64,000 nucleotides of DNA from Burhinus oedicnemus. Its lineage: Eukaryota > Chordata > Aves > Charadriiformes > Burhinidae. This document shows positions 36,322 to 48,735 of this stretch, piece after piece (the stretch's first letter is position 1; every line of letters starts with the position of its first letter). The notes under the pieces are model-generated. The model ran no database searches. It was not told where the DNA came from and saw only the letters and a program-made list of their open reading frames with translations. The position numbers and the translations under genes are program-made. The DNA lies in the NCBI GenBank assembly GCA_008921705.1, contig VFFE01007188.1, positions 1,336,691 through 1,400,690 on the forward strand. Direction: 5' to 3'.

Positions 36322-36810
36322 CAGAATCATAGAATCATTTCGGCTGGAAGAGACCTTTAAGATCATCAAGTCCAACCATTAACCTAGCACTGCCAAGTTA
36401 CCACTAAATCACTAAGCACTACATCTACCAGTCTTTTAAATACCTCCAAGGATGGTGGCTCCACCACTTCCCTGGGCAGCCTGTTCCAATGCATGACAAC
36501 CCTTTCAGTGAAGAAATTTTTTCCTAATATCCAATCTAAACGTCCCTTGGCACAACTTGAGGCCATTTCCTCTTGTCCTATCGCTTGTTACTTGGGAGAA
36601 GAGACTGACACCCACCTTGCTACAATCTCCTCTCAGGTAGTTGTAGAGAGCGATACGGTCTCCCCTCAGCCTCCTTTTCTCCAGGCTAAACAACCCCAGT
36701 TCCCTCAGCCACTCCTCCTAAGACTCGTGCTCTAGATCCCTCACCAGCTTCCTTGCCCTTCTCTAAACACACTCCAGTGCCTCAACTCTTTCCTGTATGA
36801 GGGGCCCAAA
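36322..36810 (-). mobile_element. CR1 LINE 3' fragment
   Basis: The 3' octamers are at the low-coordinate edge (AGAATCATAGAATCATTTCG). On the minus strand it contains [21 protein letters not shown], then [10 protein letters not shown] and [23 protein letters not shown]. The open 62- and 60-codon minus-strand frames (36505-36693, 36384-36566) are consecutive pieces separated by a frameshift near 36510. It is 5'-truncated at about 36810. Confidence 0.93.
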
Positions 36811-37085
36811 CATACATACATGGTCAGCCACACAGATAACAGGCAGACACTCAGAGCACTCACATGAACACAGACATTGCCAACAGCCTCATGCTGCTCC
36901 CCTCTCTAGCTTATTGGTCCCAATAGCTAGCCATCACTGTCCTCTCACCCTTAGAGGCACATGGGTGCCCTCACATGTTACTGGCTGAGACTGGTGATGG
37001 AGCGGGGAGCTCCTGGGCAGGGTATTATTTCAGCTCCCCCTGCTGCCGTTGTCTTTCTGAGCTCCTCTGTGGGTGTGCAGATGAG
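36811..37085. other. Right part of the GC-richer block split by CR1
   Basis: This GC-richer stretch contains CTCACCCTTAGAGGCACATG and GCTCCCCCTGCTGCCGTTGT. It looks like a decayed retroviral LTR or other old repeat, but no diagnostic ends are visible. See the left part at 36220-36321. Confidence 0.3.
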
Positions 37086-38324
37086 CTTGTATCATACAAC
37101 GTAGCAAGTTAATTGAAAGGTGACTCATTTCATCTTCTTTGCAGGAGACAAAGTATCTTACAAATCAATATGAAAGGTCAAAGTTGGGAGAATGTGTTAG
37201 GACTCAGTGTTAAATTTTTTGGGGATAAATGCACACATATTTTAAAGAGAGGCTTTAGTCTGAGAGGTTCATATAATGTAATGGGAAATTACTCATACAC
37301 TGAGGTTAAATTCTTCAGGTCTATCCTGTGTTAACTATCACATGAAGAGATCAGAGTCAATTAAAAAAATTAAATAAATTTAACTGTATTATTGCTTTGA
37401 ATTGTTCTCAAAAATTTTTCTTCTTTTTCATGAGGCTTTATTCTGACTAAACGCTGCTTATTTGCCTATATGTATCTAATAGTTTGTAAATATTTGGTGG
37501 CTTTTTGTATGAAATAAAGTTTAATAATAACAAAATCCTTCATTGAAAAGGTAGTCTATACAGTGTCAAAACCCTTCACTAAACAGTTGTGAAAACCTGT
37601 TCAATGATTTTGCAGTACAAATTTCATTTTAAATGAAGAAACAGTTAAAAGAGTCTTAACCACAAATTAGTTACATCATGATTTCTGTTTTTACAACTCA
37701 TTAAAATTTGCTAAACTCTCTTCCTGGAGTTTTGCCTAAACAGTTTCTTAGGGATTGCACACCTAGAAATGTCTTGTTTGTTATAACATATACAAAACAG
37801 TGATAAACCAGTAGCATTGAAATTTACTATAATGCATTATATTCTGCTGCATGTCACCTGCAGTTAGATGCCTATCATTTAGTTGTTATATTTAAAATAC
37901 ATTTGCACCTGTTTCTATTCTCTGTATGAGTATTTCACATTCTTTAATCTCTCTGTGAATGTATAAGATATAACAGCAATAGTTTATGCCTTTAAAATTT
38001 ATGGGGTTTGGGAGTTTCCAATTTCTTAACTAAAACACTTTCCTTGGAGTATGTACAAACTCAGAAATAAAACTTTTTCCTAGAGTTTGTAACAATCCCC
38101 AGGGTTCAAGTTTATTCATAATCACTCCTTTTGCATATTCGCACAGCAGACATACTGCTCTATAAAATCAATGACACCTATTAGAAGAGTTATTTACATC
38201 GTGGTTATGTCACATACTTGCTCAGTAAAGATCAATTATTTTAATTCTGTTTCTTCAGTGGAAGATTGTCTTGCTTTTACTTCTGGCACATGTACAGAAG
38301 TTTGGTTTTATGTCTGTTTTATAG
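37086..38324. other. AT-rich spacer
   Basis: No recognised gene or element in about 1.2 kb. Confidence 0.4.
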
Positions 38325-38329
38325 TATGT
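38325..38329. repeat. Target-site duplication, left copy (TATGT)
   Basis: TATGT directly before the LTR is identical to 38896-38900 directly after it. A 5-bp duplication fits ERVL/class III-type avian elements. Confidence 0.85.
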
Positions 38330-38895
38330 TGTCATGGTTTATCCCCAGCTGGCAGCTTGCTCACTCCCCCCAGTTGTGATGGAGGAGAATCAGAAAAGTA
38401 AAAGTGAGAAAAAAACTCATGGGTTGAGGCAAAGACAGTTTAGTAGGTAGAGCAAAAGCCATGTACACAAGCAAAGGAAAATAAGGAATTCATTAACTAT
38501 TTCCCATCGGCAGGCAGGTGTTCAGCCATTTCCAGGAAAGCAGGGCTCCATCACACGTAACAATTACTTGGGAAGACAAACATGATCACTCTGAATGTCC
38601 TCCCCCCTTCCTTCTTCTTCCCCCAGCTTTATATACTAAGCATGACATCACATGGTATGGAATATTCGTTCCGTCAGTTGGGGTCATCTGTCCCGACTGT
38701 GTCTCCTCCCAACTTTTTGCGCACTCCCAGCCCTCACTGGAGGGGTGGTGTGAGGAGCAGAAAAGTCCTCGATTGCCTAGCAGCAACTAAAACCATCAGT
38801 GTTTTACCAACAATATTTTCACCCCAAATCCAAAACATAGCACTATACCGGCTGCTAGCAGGAAAGTTAACTCTATCCCAACTGAAACCATGACA
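38330..38895 (-). mobile_element. Solo LTR, avian ERVL-type, promoter motifs intact
   Basis: A 566-bp LTR is bounded by TG...CA on the plus strand (TGTCATGG ... CCATGACA) and flanked by a perfect 5-bp duplication. Sense is inferred as minus. On that strand a CRE-like TGATGTCA (38643-38650) lies just upstream of a canonical TATA box TATATAAAG (38627-38635), followed by a GGGGGAAGAAG purine block as in the plus-strand copy at 42453. No internal retroviral sequence adjoins, so it is the product of LTR-LTR recombination. Open frames inside it (up to 103 codons) are incidental. Confidence 0.88.
38627..38635 (-). promoter_or_regulatory. LTR TATA box with CRE-like site upstream
   Basis: The minus strand reads TATATAAAG with TGATGTCA 7 bases upstream (38643-38650), the usual U3 promoter arrangement. 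Of the three related LTRs here, only this copy keeps a canonical TATA box. Confidence 0.6.
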
Positions 38896-38900
38896 TATGT
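38896..38900. repeat. Target-site duplication, right copy (TATGT)
   Basis: Identical to 38325-38329. Confidence 0.85.
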
Positions 38901-39949
38901 ATAATGCATTTTTTGATATAGAAAATGTACACATAGAGACACTAAGTAACATACTTACTGGACACATGAAAATGTAGTTACACTTTTATGTTCATATTCA
39001 TTACATATCCCAAATTTCTAGGCACATATTGATTTTTCAAATAAAAACAAAAACAAACAAAACCTCTTACCTATTTTAAATGTTGACTTCCTGAAAGGAA
39101 TTTAATTCTTTTAAGTCATAAAATGGCTTGATTTCCATTTTTCTTAACTCTGTTACACCTTTGCTTTATAGGTAATGACAAAAATCTTATTTTCATTAGT
39201 TTTCCAAAATCCTTGGCAGTTAACACATTATTTCATGTTTCATGTATCTCCATGATGATTAGTTTTTTCCAAAAGTTTTCATATACATTTGAGAATGATC
39301 TTAAACTTTACTTAATCCAAATAGCAACCAAGCATATATATATGTATCAGTAGGTATGTGTAGATGAATAAGCAGTGTTTAGTCAGAATAAAGCCTCCTG
39401 AAAACAAAGAAGGAAATTTATGGGAACAATTCAAAACACCTAATCTATTATTTAGCTATATGAAAACCTCCTAGAAAAGATTCAGAAAATGTATGTCCTT
39501 TTAGCATTCTTAACAGCCAGACAAAAACACTAGTGGGCTAATAATGAAGTAAGTATCAGCCAAAGTATGAATATGTCATGCTTTTGGTCCAATAGGCAAA
39601 CTGAATTTGTCAATAACCCAAAGAGCGCAATTGTTTTCAGACGGTATAGTCTATGCAAAAAAAACCTATGCAACTAAGAAAACAACATACATCTTTGAAG
39701 AAACCTCAAAATACTGCAGACAAATTCACTATGATACAAAAAAGAACCTCCTGTGGTTATATAACACTAGTTGTTGCATATCTCCTTAGATTGAAACCTA
39801 AAAGGATAATCATTAAATAATGACAATCCATAGTGGAAGATGACCATGCTATATCTTTGTCTCCTCAGAGATATGCTTTCCCAGTTGTTCTAGCTTTAAG
39901 CAAACTTAGCAGAAATTAACTTCCCAGAGATGAAAATGTACACAATTTA
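38901..39949. other. AT-rich spacer
   Basis: No recognised gene or element. Confidence 0.4.
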
Positions 39950-40280
39950 GTTATCTTCCAGACACCACAGTAAATGTCTCCGTAACAAGTGTATCAAAAA
40001 TCCTAGAATAATACACTTCAGATGTAGCATACTTCATGTAGTGTGTCAAATGCCAAACACACTCTATTGGTGAGACCAAATAATCATTACCAGTATTGCT
40101 CTTCTGTACATACTCTATTATACCTACATATGTTAGGGGGCTATAAAATATCCTGTGTGGCCTACAGCTGCTCTTCCAAAAACTTTCCCATAAATCCTTA
40201 CCAGACTTGTGTAAGTTCTGTTTCATATCTGCCAGACCCAGGTTGATGTCTTGGATTTCACAAGGCATCTCCAGGAGCAT
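39950..40280 (-). repeat. Candidate unassigned dispersed repeat, copy 2
   Basis: On the minus strand it carries CTGGAGATGCC and GGTCTGGCAGATATGAAACA, matching blocks of 4971-5260 in order. It holds a 109-codon open frame with no domain. It may be an old LTR or ERV-derived family. Identity between the two copies is patchy, so the assignment is tentative. Confidence 0.35.
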
Positions 40281-42452
40281 TAGGAATTCTTTTTTTACAC
40301 AATTTATTCTGAATTCAGATGCCTAAAGACACATGAGAATATTCTTCCCTATTACCAGAGGACAAAACCACTCATATTACATTCATTCTGTTTCTGACTT
40401 CTCAGTGCTGATCCTCCAGACAAATCTTACAAACCAATTGCAGAAGAGATGAACCAAGCAACTAAACCTCATGCATTGGTTTCAAGGCATAAAACAATTT
40501 TCACCAAATCCTTCAGTCATTGCATGCCTCACAGGAAAAGATTTCCACCCTGACTATCTCTAAGGTATTTACTATCTTTATACTTGGTTACCTTTCCTCT
40601 GTTCCACAGCTTTTTTGTTCAGTTTTTCTAATGTATACTTACAGAGTCAAATGACCAAGCTAAACATAAGCTATTATTGACAGTACATATAATTAGTTTT
40701 GAAAGCAGATCTTTCTGTTTCATATATAAACCATGATTCATCTACTTGAAAACTCCTCTGTTTGTTAAATTGAATTGGTCTAATAAAGCTATTGCTTCTC
40801 TGTGCAAAATTTATCTGTTTTATGTCTTTAGATCAAAGCTATAGCAATGCTACTATAATACCATGAAAAGCAACTTACAGGTCTTCAGTATGAAAGTCAC
40901 ACATGTATAAACTATAGAAGTCATATCTAAGAAGCCTGAAAATTCACAGACATAAGATGATTTAAATATATCTAGAAATCACAGCTTTTTGATAGGTTTC
41001 CATTCAGCTTGCTCTTATCCTTTATACCCAGGCAATGGGCAAATAATGACATTATGTAACCATCTGAGGCAAATAATAAATAAATAAAAAGATTTGCAAG
41101 TCAAATACTTTTCACTACCTACCAGACTGTTACAATACCATGAAATCATATCAATTACTCTATCTTAAGGAAAATTCCCCTCTTGATATAGTTTTGGTTT
41201 TTGGTTTTGGGGTTTTTTTTGAGACCCCAAAACATACTGCAAACCTGACCTGGGATAGATTCCTGCATTGAGAAGGTAGCTATGAGTTTGGTTTTGGATT
41301 AGCTTGTCTAAATAACATGAAGCTACAAGAAATGTCATGCTATTAGGATGAATTTGTATCATAAAATATATGCAGATTGCTCAGTCTGGATTTTCTACAG
41401 CCTCTCTTACAAATGCTTGACTCAAGTACAGAGTCTTCAAAAACAGTCAAAATATTACACCATTTTGTTAAAATCAAACACATTTGGGGAACCAGATGCT
41501 CAATTAAATGTCTCTCTCTTCATTAAAATAGCATTGAAACATAGTTAGCTAAGGTTGGCAGAAGCCATTTGGGAGAACGCAGATTTCCTTGTGGAAGCAG
41601 CACTGAAATAACTGTATGTCTAAAATTAGCATGTTCTGACAATACAATTAAAAAACATGGAGATTGTAATCATGACATTACACTTAAGGGATGTCAGGCT
41701 AAAAAAGAGCAGGTTTTGAAAGTCAAATCTGAAGTATTAAAGAATTTAATTTTGTTAAGTATTCAAAATCCAAACAAAGAAAAAGAAAAAGATGATTTTT
41801 AAAATCCATAGTCTGACAGAATGTAAAGCTTATCTGCAAGAGGTGATATTAAATTAGATGTATGGCATAGGAGTTCAGAAAAGTAAATGATGCTCCATGT
41901 ATTGATAAACAAGAAAAGAAATTGTGCTCTATCAAAAATGCAAGAAGTTTTTAAAAAGAATTTGATACAGTGCAATCATGGTTATTTTATTTCAATGCCA
42001 CAATCAGGCAATGTATAGTCAGATGAAGCTGATAATTGTTTTCCTTAATTTTAGTAGTGTTAAGTTCCTACTGAATAGTACATGGTCTTATATTACCTAG
42101 AGATAAAACTAAAAATTAATCTTTAATATATGTCAGCTCTTTCATAAAACAAACATTTGATCTTTCATTATCAGTACAACTAGAAACCATAAAGGTATTG
42201 CTTTCATTCATTGTTACCTAAGGGAACCCCCCCCCAAATCGGCAATAAAAAAATAGACTCTTAAAATGCCACACTTTATATACTACTCAAAAGCAGCCTC
42301 AGATTCAATGGCTGTAACCTTCCATTTTCCCAGTTTGAGATGAGACTTCCCTCAGTCTTGAATGTCACCTTGAACTCCCTTCCACCTCCAACCTCACTGG
42401 CCATCAGACTGGTCTCAAGTAATGTAACATTTTATGTTTCCTTACCATGACC
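40281..42452. other. AT-rich spacer
   Basis: No recognised gene or element. A stem-loop at 41204-41233 (GTTTTGGGG ... CCCCAAAAC, 12-base loop) and a C9 run near 42227 are the only local structures I noted. Confidence 0.4.
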
Positions 42453-43009
42453 TGTTGTGTTGATTTTGACTGGGATAGAGTTAATTTTCTTCACAATAGC
42501 TAGCATGGTGCTATGTTTTGGATTTGTGACCAAAACAGGGTTGATAACACAGCCATGTTTCACAGTGCTCACACAAGAGTCAAGGCCTTTTCTGCTTCTC
42601 ACGCTGGCTAGGGGTGCACGAGAAGCTGGGAGGGAACGCAGCTGGGACTGCTGACCTACCTGACAAAGGGGTATCCCATAACATATGACACCATGCTTAG
42701 CAATAAAAGCTGGGGGAAGAGGAAGAAGGGAGGGACACTTGGAGGTATGGTGTTTGTCTTCTCAAGCACCTGTTACACATGACGGAGTCATGTTTTCCCG
42801 GAGATGGCCTGCCGATGGGAAGTAGTGAACGAATTCCTTATTTTGCTTTGTTTGCATGTGCAGCTTTTGTTTTTGCTATTAAGCTATCTTTATCTGAACC
42901 CATGAGCTTTCGCACTTTTACCCATCTGATTTTCTTCCTCATCCTGCTGTGGGGGAGTCAGCGAGTGGCTGTGTGGAGCTGAGCTGTCCATTGGGGCTAA
43001 CCCACAACA
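42453..43009 (+). mobile_element. Solo LTR, avian ERVL-type, sense strand, no clear TSD
   Basis: A 557-bp LTR from TGTTGTGTTGATT to CTAACCCACAACA with TG/CA ends. It shares GACTGGGATAGAGTTAATTT at its 5' side with the minus-strand LTRs at 38330 and 60905. The U3/R landmark is CTTAGCAATAAAAGCTGGGG (42697-42716), a degenerate TATA. A candidate poly(A) region is the ATTAAG of GCTATTAAGCTATCTTTATC at about 42877-42896. Flanking pentamers (TGACC on the left, GCTAT on the right) do not match. No internal viral genes are present. Confidence 0.85.
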
Positions 43010-46000
43010 GCTATATTCCCCGCTCTAGTTCATAGTACCCTGAGACATCCTGAAATCTTCCAGCCTCTTCCAAACTGTCAGGTGCTTCTACCTCTCTGCA
43101 TTGACTGATGTGAATGATTTTTGAAAGGGCAGCCCTGTTACTGCCAGCCAGACACCAAGGTGCAAAGCTGCGTGGTGCTATCTGCTCTCTACCTGCACTG
43201 ACTGGACAAGCAGAGGCAGCACCTTTCAAAAATTCTAGGAAGACGAGTCAGACTTTCTCATCAGAGGATCTTGTGCAGATATTGGCTCACCATGAACGAC
43301 ATGACTGCATCTCCAAAAGTGGAGGAAAACTGTTGTCAAGGGCTGGTGGCAAATGAAAATTAATGGTCGTGATTTGAATAATCCATTTATTATTTTGCTC
43401 ACCTACCAAATTAATTTTGGTATCAGGCTCTGGGACGTTGATCCACAGATGACTCCAAATGAAAGTGAAAAAATGATGTTACTTTATTTTTGTCTCAACT
43501 CATGCCCTAAGTACGTATTTTAAATCACAGTCAGCTGAGTTATGTGAAAGCGAATTGATTTCTTACAATATTTAATCAAAACCCACCTCGAGCAAAAATG
43601 CAAGTTAACACTTAAGATCATTGACAAATTACAGCAAATCCAGTATGTATCAGATCAACACCTAAAGATTCCCTAGAAGAAACATTCTGCTTCAGATCTG
43701 CATATCTTCCTCTTTTTTGCAAAATGAAGATAAATGATACTAAGAATAATTATTGTGTGAAGAACTTGTAATGCAAAATGCTTGAAGGTTTTCTAGATCT
43801 GCCATTATAATTACTACTGTTACAAATTAATGCTTCTTTTGCATTTCATATCTTAAAGTGAGATGAGACCTGAAGACATCCACGCAGGAAAAACTGTGTC
43901 CTCTTTCATTTCGCAAACGTCTGGGGAGAGAAAAAGAATATGAAAAGACATTCAGAGAAAGAAATATAGTCACATATGGTTTATACTGTCACTCTGTAAA
44001 GGAACTTGTGCAAAAAGATTTGCAGAAACTGCTGTAGTCATACTTGTCAGTTTTATTAGTCTGCTAAGCAGGGAACCTGTAGAGATTTTCCTGCAAAAGC
44101 TGTTTTTATTGGTAAAATGTGTTAGAAGACAATATTTCTTAAAATATATCAAGATAATTAATTAAAAAAAAATTCATTCACAAAACACTCTCTTTGTACT
44201 ATGAAAATCAGAAGTTCTACGCTACTTCGTGTGAAGCTGGGTAACTCTTTTCGACCCTAATGCCATGAAATCCTGACACAGTCTTTGTGGTCTAATAGGA
44301 GAATGGGCTTGAATCCCTAACCTGCACGGCTGACGCAGAACTGCTGAAAAGTGCTGGAAGTTTGAGACAATGTGTAAATGAATACATCAGAACACCGAAC
44401 TGCATTACAGCATAGGACTCCAAGTACCAGTGTCCACACACAGGTGTGAGTCATTGTCCTGAAAGAACTAGTTCATTACAAAACCTACAGTTGACTAAAG
44501 AATCCCAGTGATCACTATTTAGCACTCAGTCTGTATACCAAAAGACTCCCTGTTGCTTATATTTGTTAACAGCACACAAGCACACACTGGCGTTTTAGAT
44601 ATCAGTAGAAAGCATCAGTATAGAGCAAATTTTTCCCTCCATTCTTCTTCACATTTCCGCAATATCCTGGCACTTCAGAACAAAAAAATATTTTGATGTC
44701 TACAAAGGAAAATAAATTGTGAGAATTCTAAAAAGTTCTCAATGGATGACATTTCTTTATCTTATTATTTGGAATAAAAATAAATTTGTTAATTAAAAAA
44801 TTTCCTAAGACATAGATTTTATCTCCAATTTTTGGATTTAAGGAGGGGGAAGACAAGAAAATTACTAGTAGAAACACAAAAACATCACAAAGATGAGAAA
44901 GGAAACTTAGTTCCCAGTGCAGTACATACTAAAAAGATGGCCTGCTATAGAGAAGACATAATAATAAAAGAATATAAATGTTTCTTCCATCTTTCTTTTT
45001 TCACTCTCTGAATTTAGCCAGAATCTATTTTCCCATCTGCATCCATGAATTTACATAAAAATACCTTCCTTTTTTTTTTTGGTAATTTCATTGCTGCTCT
45101 CTCTGATTTCCATTTCTGTCCAATTCTCAAATTCCTTATCCACAACAAGAATATTGAACTCTCAGAACTGATAAAGGTAGAGATATTCTTATATTGATAC
45201 ATATATATGTATGTTTGTATGCATATGTATGTAAATGTATATATATACATGTAATTGCAGAATTTTAAAAACCTTTAACTTGTGTCTGGCACATTTAAAA
45301 CCTTAACAATAAGCTAAAAATTCCTGAAATACTCTTATAGAATCATAAATGTTGACACTTACTTGTATTTTGCTTGTCTAAAAATTATTATGCAGTCTCT
45401 GCAGAAGAAACAGAATCATAAAACAGAAGAATAATATTGTTCCTAATGTAAGTTGGTACCCTTCAAACTCTTTCTTTAATAGAAAACAAGACTATTCCTA
45501 ATTTTGAGATCTCAAGTGTTTTGAAGTTCATAATTATTCACCTAGATGAGTGAGAAGAGCCTGGAGTCCACTCCTGTGAAAATGTGGTCCTTAAGGTTTC
45601 ACATCAGATGAAACACATGGGCATTATCTCTAAGTACTAACTGAATAATCACAATGACATTTGACATGATTACACTGATTCATATGAAAGAACAATTCTG
45701 ATATTTATAAATCAGAATCTATAATCAGAATTTATAAATCTTTATCTAGAACTTATTTCTTAATTTATAGAACTGAAGAAATGTTCATAGCATCTACAAC
45801 ATAGAGGTGTAATCAAATTAAATAGTATGAAGTATGTTGCTGTATAACATACTGCAAAAATTCCTTCTGCCATGTAACAAATCAGAAATATCTGAATTAC
45901 TGTGGGAAAATATGATCTTCTAAGCAAAATGAGAATCAGTCACAAAAGCATCACAGTTTTGGGGTTTTTTTGCAAGCCAGCAAATAAGCAAATACAAACC

Positions 46001-48735
46001 AGCTATAGAACTTATTTTTCCATATCATCATAACCTATAGATGACCAGTATCCTCATAGAATTGGTATGAAAGCACAAAATAAGATCAATGTTACATCTC
46101 AAAATGCTGAATTTTGGTAGCCATTTTGATCTGAGTGATAGGTGACTCAGTGTAACTTACAGGAGTTACCTAAACACCACAGAGCATATCACATATAGTA
46201 GGCTGTCACCTTGGATATGCATCACTGTATATCTGATACAGGTACTCGCGAGATCCTTCAGATGTCTTAGGGTCAACAGCAGGCTACAAGCCAGCTCAGT
46301 CTGCCACACTAAAAGCTCTGTCTTCCCCAGGAATATTTGTTGGCCATGCAGGGAACTTAAAAGCTAGATGGTTGTCTTTCTGGAGCCAATTAAAAATATT
46401 CTGAAGCCCCAGAAAGGATTTCTGTTCAGACAATACCTAGGGGGAACAAGAGTAGAATGCTCCCAGAAAAAAGACAGGTAAGAAGCAAAGAACTCTGCTC
46501 TTGTCCTAAAAGTTGAGAAATGGAAAAGTGAACAGGGGCCTACATAACTGTGCCCACAAGTTGGAGACCTTAATTCCCAAACAGCTTTTAAAATGACCTT
46601 TAAATAATAGTAAGAAAAATAAAAACAACAAAACTCCACAAATAGGTAGATATAATTCCAAATTACTTATTAAAATATAACATGAAAAAAAAAAAATCTT
46701 TTAAAGCCCTGGTGAGGTCTCTCCTGTCTATCTGTACCTTGAGCTGGTGCTTCCCTTTCTACATAGCTGCACAGAAACTAGCTTTAGTGGGTCTGCTGCT
46801 GCAGATGCCATCCAACATCTGCCTTCTGCTGGCATGCGTGTCATATTCGCTCTTTTCCTGGTGTCATTGAAAACCACAATGATAGCCAGTGAAACAAGCT
46901 CTGTGATGATTTGCCTGATATTCCGAAAGGCAGGCTTATGAAAATGTTCTGAGCATAGGCCAACTGTCTTGATTTCTCCCTTGAAGAAGTAATTGTGGTA
47001 CAAAATCCTTAGTATTAAGATTTTTCTTCTCTACTTCAGTAGACTGTCCAGAGCATAACCACCAATTCAATTCCATCATCATATGATTCATGCCCTACAG
47101 AAAGTTCCTGTCTAGTGACCCTTTGTGAGCTGCCTCCAGTTGTCTTCCAGATACTCTCTGTAACCATTCTGTTTCCTTTTTTCAGATTTTTGGTATATTG
47201 CAAAATACTGAAGATGCTGTGCCTCTGTAATAGCTCAGACGGTGTTCACAGAATTCCTTAGGAGAATGAAGAGAGAGAGAGAGAGTAGTGCAAGGGACAA
47301 TGAAGCAAGCCAGAGTTTCTCAGTGCCATTTGGAGGAAGGTCTGTAACAACCTTACTCTTTCCTGTGTGTGTATGTCTGTGTCCTTGCACAGAAGCAGAA
47401 TTGTGGTTTACTGAGGTCAAAGTTGCTTGCTATCTCAATCTCTCCTCATGGGAAACAAAAGAAGACACCCACCTATGTTTGCAATGACTGAGGGTTTTTA
47501 CAGAAGTTGCTGTAAACCACCAGCTACTTAGCTAGAAATTTGTATTCTCACAGGCTGGAGACACGTTAGACTCACAAAAACACATCCGTTAGACTTTATG
47601 AGAATGCCATCCACAGACTCCTTGTTCAGTCCGACAGTATGAGTTGAAATTTTGTGCTCTGAGAGCTGCTGCCTAAGACTGAGTATAGAAAGGAGACCAA
47701 AAGTCCTAACATCAGGCTAGCTCCTCCTTGCATAAGCACTACCCTAGAGATGTTCCCTTTAAGTATTCCACAGCCCGTCCTCTCTGCAGCTTCCCCTCTA
47801 TAATAAAACAGTAATAACATCTATTTGACATCAGTATTGTGTTACTGCTTCAGTTTAAGAAGACACAGAATTATCCAGGTGCTCTTGTTACTGTAAATGA
47901 TACATAGCACAGACACCTCTGCTCTGTGTTACTCTCCACATCAACATCTGTTCTAGTGTCATGCGTTTCATTTGAAGTAGTGTCCTGTGTATTCCTCCTT
48001 CCTTCAGGGACTACCTTTATTTACTTGCATTTTACATTTGTTCATTTGAGAGCTGCAGGTTGTTATTTTCCTTTTCACAGTAACAAAAGCTGTACAGTAT
48101 CCCCTGGGTCAGCACAAAAGAAGCTTAACTAGGCTGCTTTTTTCTGAAATTTTCCATGATATTCCATAGTGAATCATCTGTATATTCTTTTAAATACTTT
48201 TCATCGGTTTTGGAGAGAAATTCCTTTCAAAGCACAGGATTTTTTTATTTTTTTTTTTTTTAACTTTCCAGCATACAGAGTCTTCTTGCACATCATCTTT
48301 CTTTTGATAATCTGATCCAGGGAATAAGGTATAATTAAAAGCACAAAAGAAACAGAGCTTCCCAAAAACAATTGTTGCAAGAACTGCTGCCTGATCACTT
48401 ATATCAGTTCTCAGCAATTTCTTAACTTCAGTATTAACCTGGACCTCCCTAAAATCATATAATGATTTTTGTAATAATTGCACTTACACAGATTCTCCAT
48501 TTTAATGTTGCATAAATTATTGAACTCTTTCATGTGAAATATACTATGACATTATCTATTTAGGTGTCAGTAAACTTCGAACTAATCCAATAAGACAGTC
48601 TTTGTCCTAGCAAAAATTATTGCCTGCTATTTTAAACACATCGAAATGTTGACATCTCATTTATAACTAGAATTGCTTAAAACAAAAAACCAAAAAGTGA
48701 TTTTAGAAAAAAATTTGGCTTTGCGATAAAATGTT
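43010..48735. other. Mixed AT-rich interval, no recognised gene
   Basis: About 5.7 kb. 43010-43370 and 46230-47500 are GC-richer than the rest and could hold old repeats, but I recognise none. A (TA/TG)n tract lies at 45196-45250 and a (GA)n run at 47269-47285. Open frames reach 97 codons without domains. Confidence 0.4.
45196..45250. repeat. (TATG)/(TA) microsatellite
   Basis: Interrupted TATG, TGTA and TA units. Confidence 0.8.

Noticed and set aside
41204..41233. GTTTTGGGG/CCCCAAAAC stem-loop resembling a terminator
   Set aside because: In a vertebrate nuclear context this has no terminator meaning; it is low-complexity sequence.
38330..43009. Two related LTRs 3.6 kb apart as a possible provirus
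   Set aside because: They are in opposite orientation, differ in sequence, one has its own perfect target duplication, and no retroviral genes lie between them.
46728..47003. 91-codon minus-strand frame in a GC-richer patch
   Set aside because: The middle part looks protein-like at first sight, but I could not match it to a family and there are no convincing exon borders.
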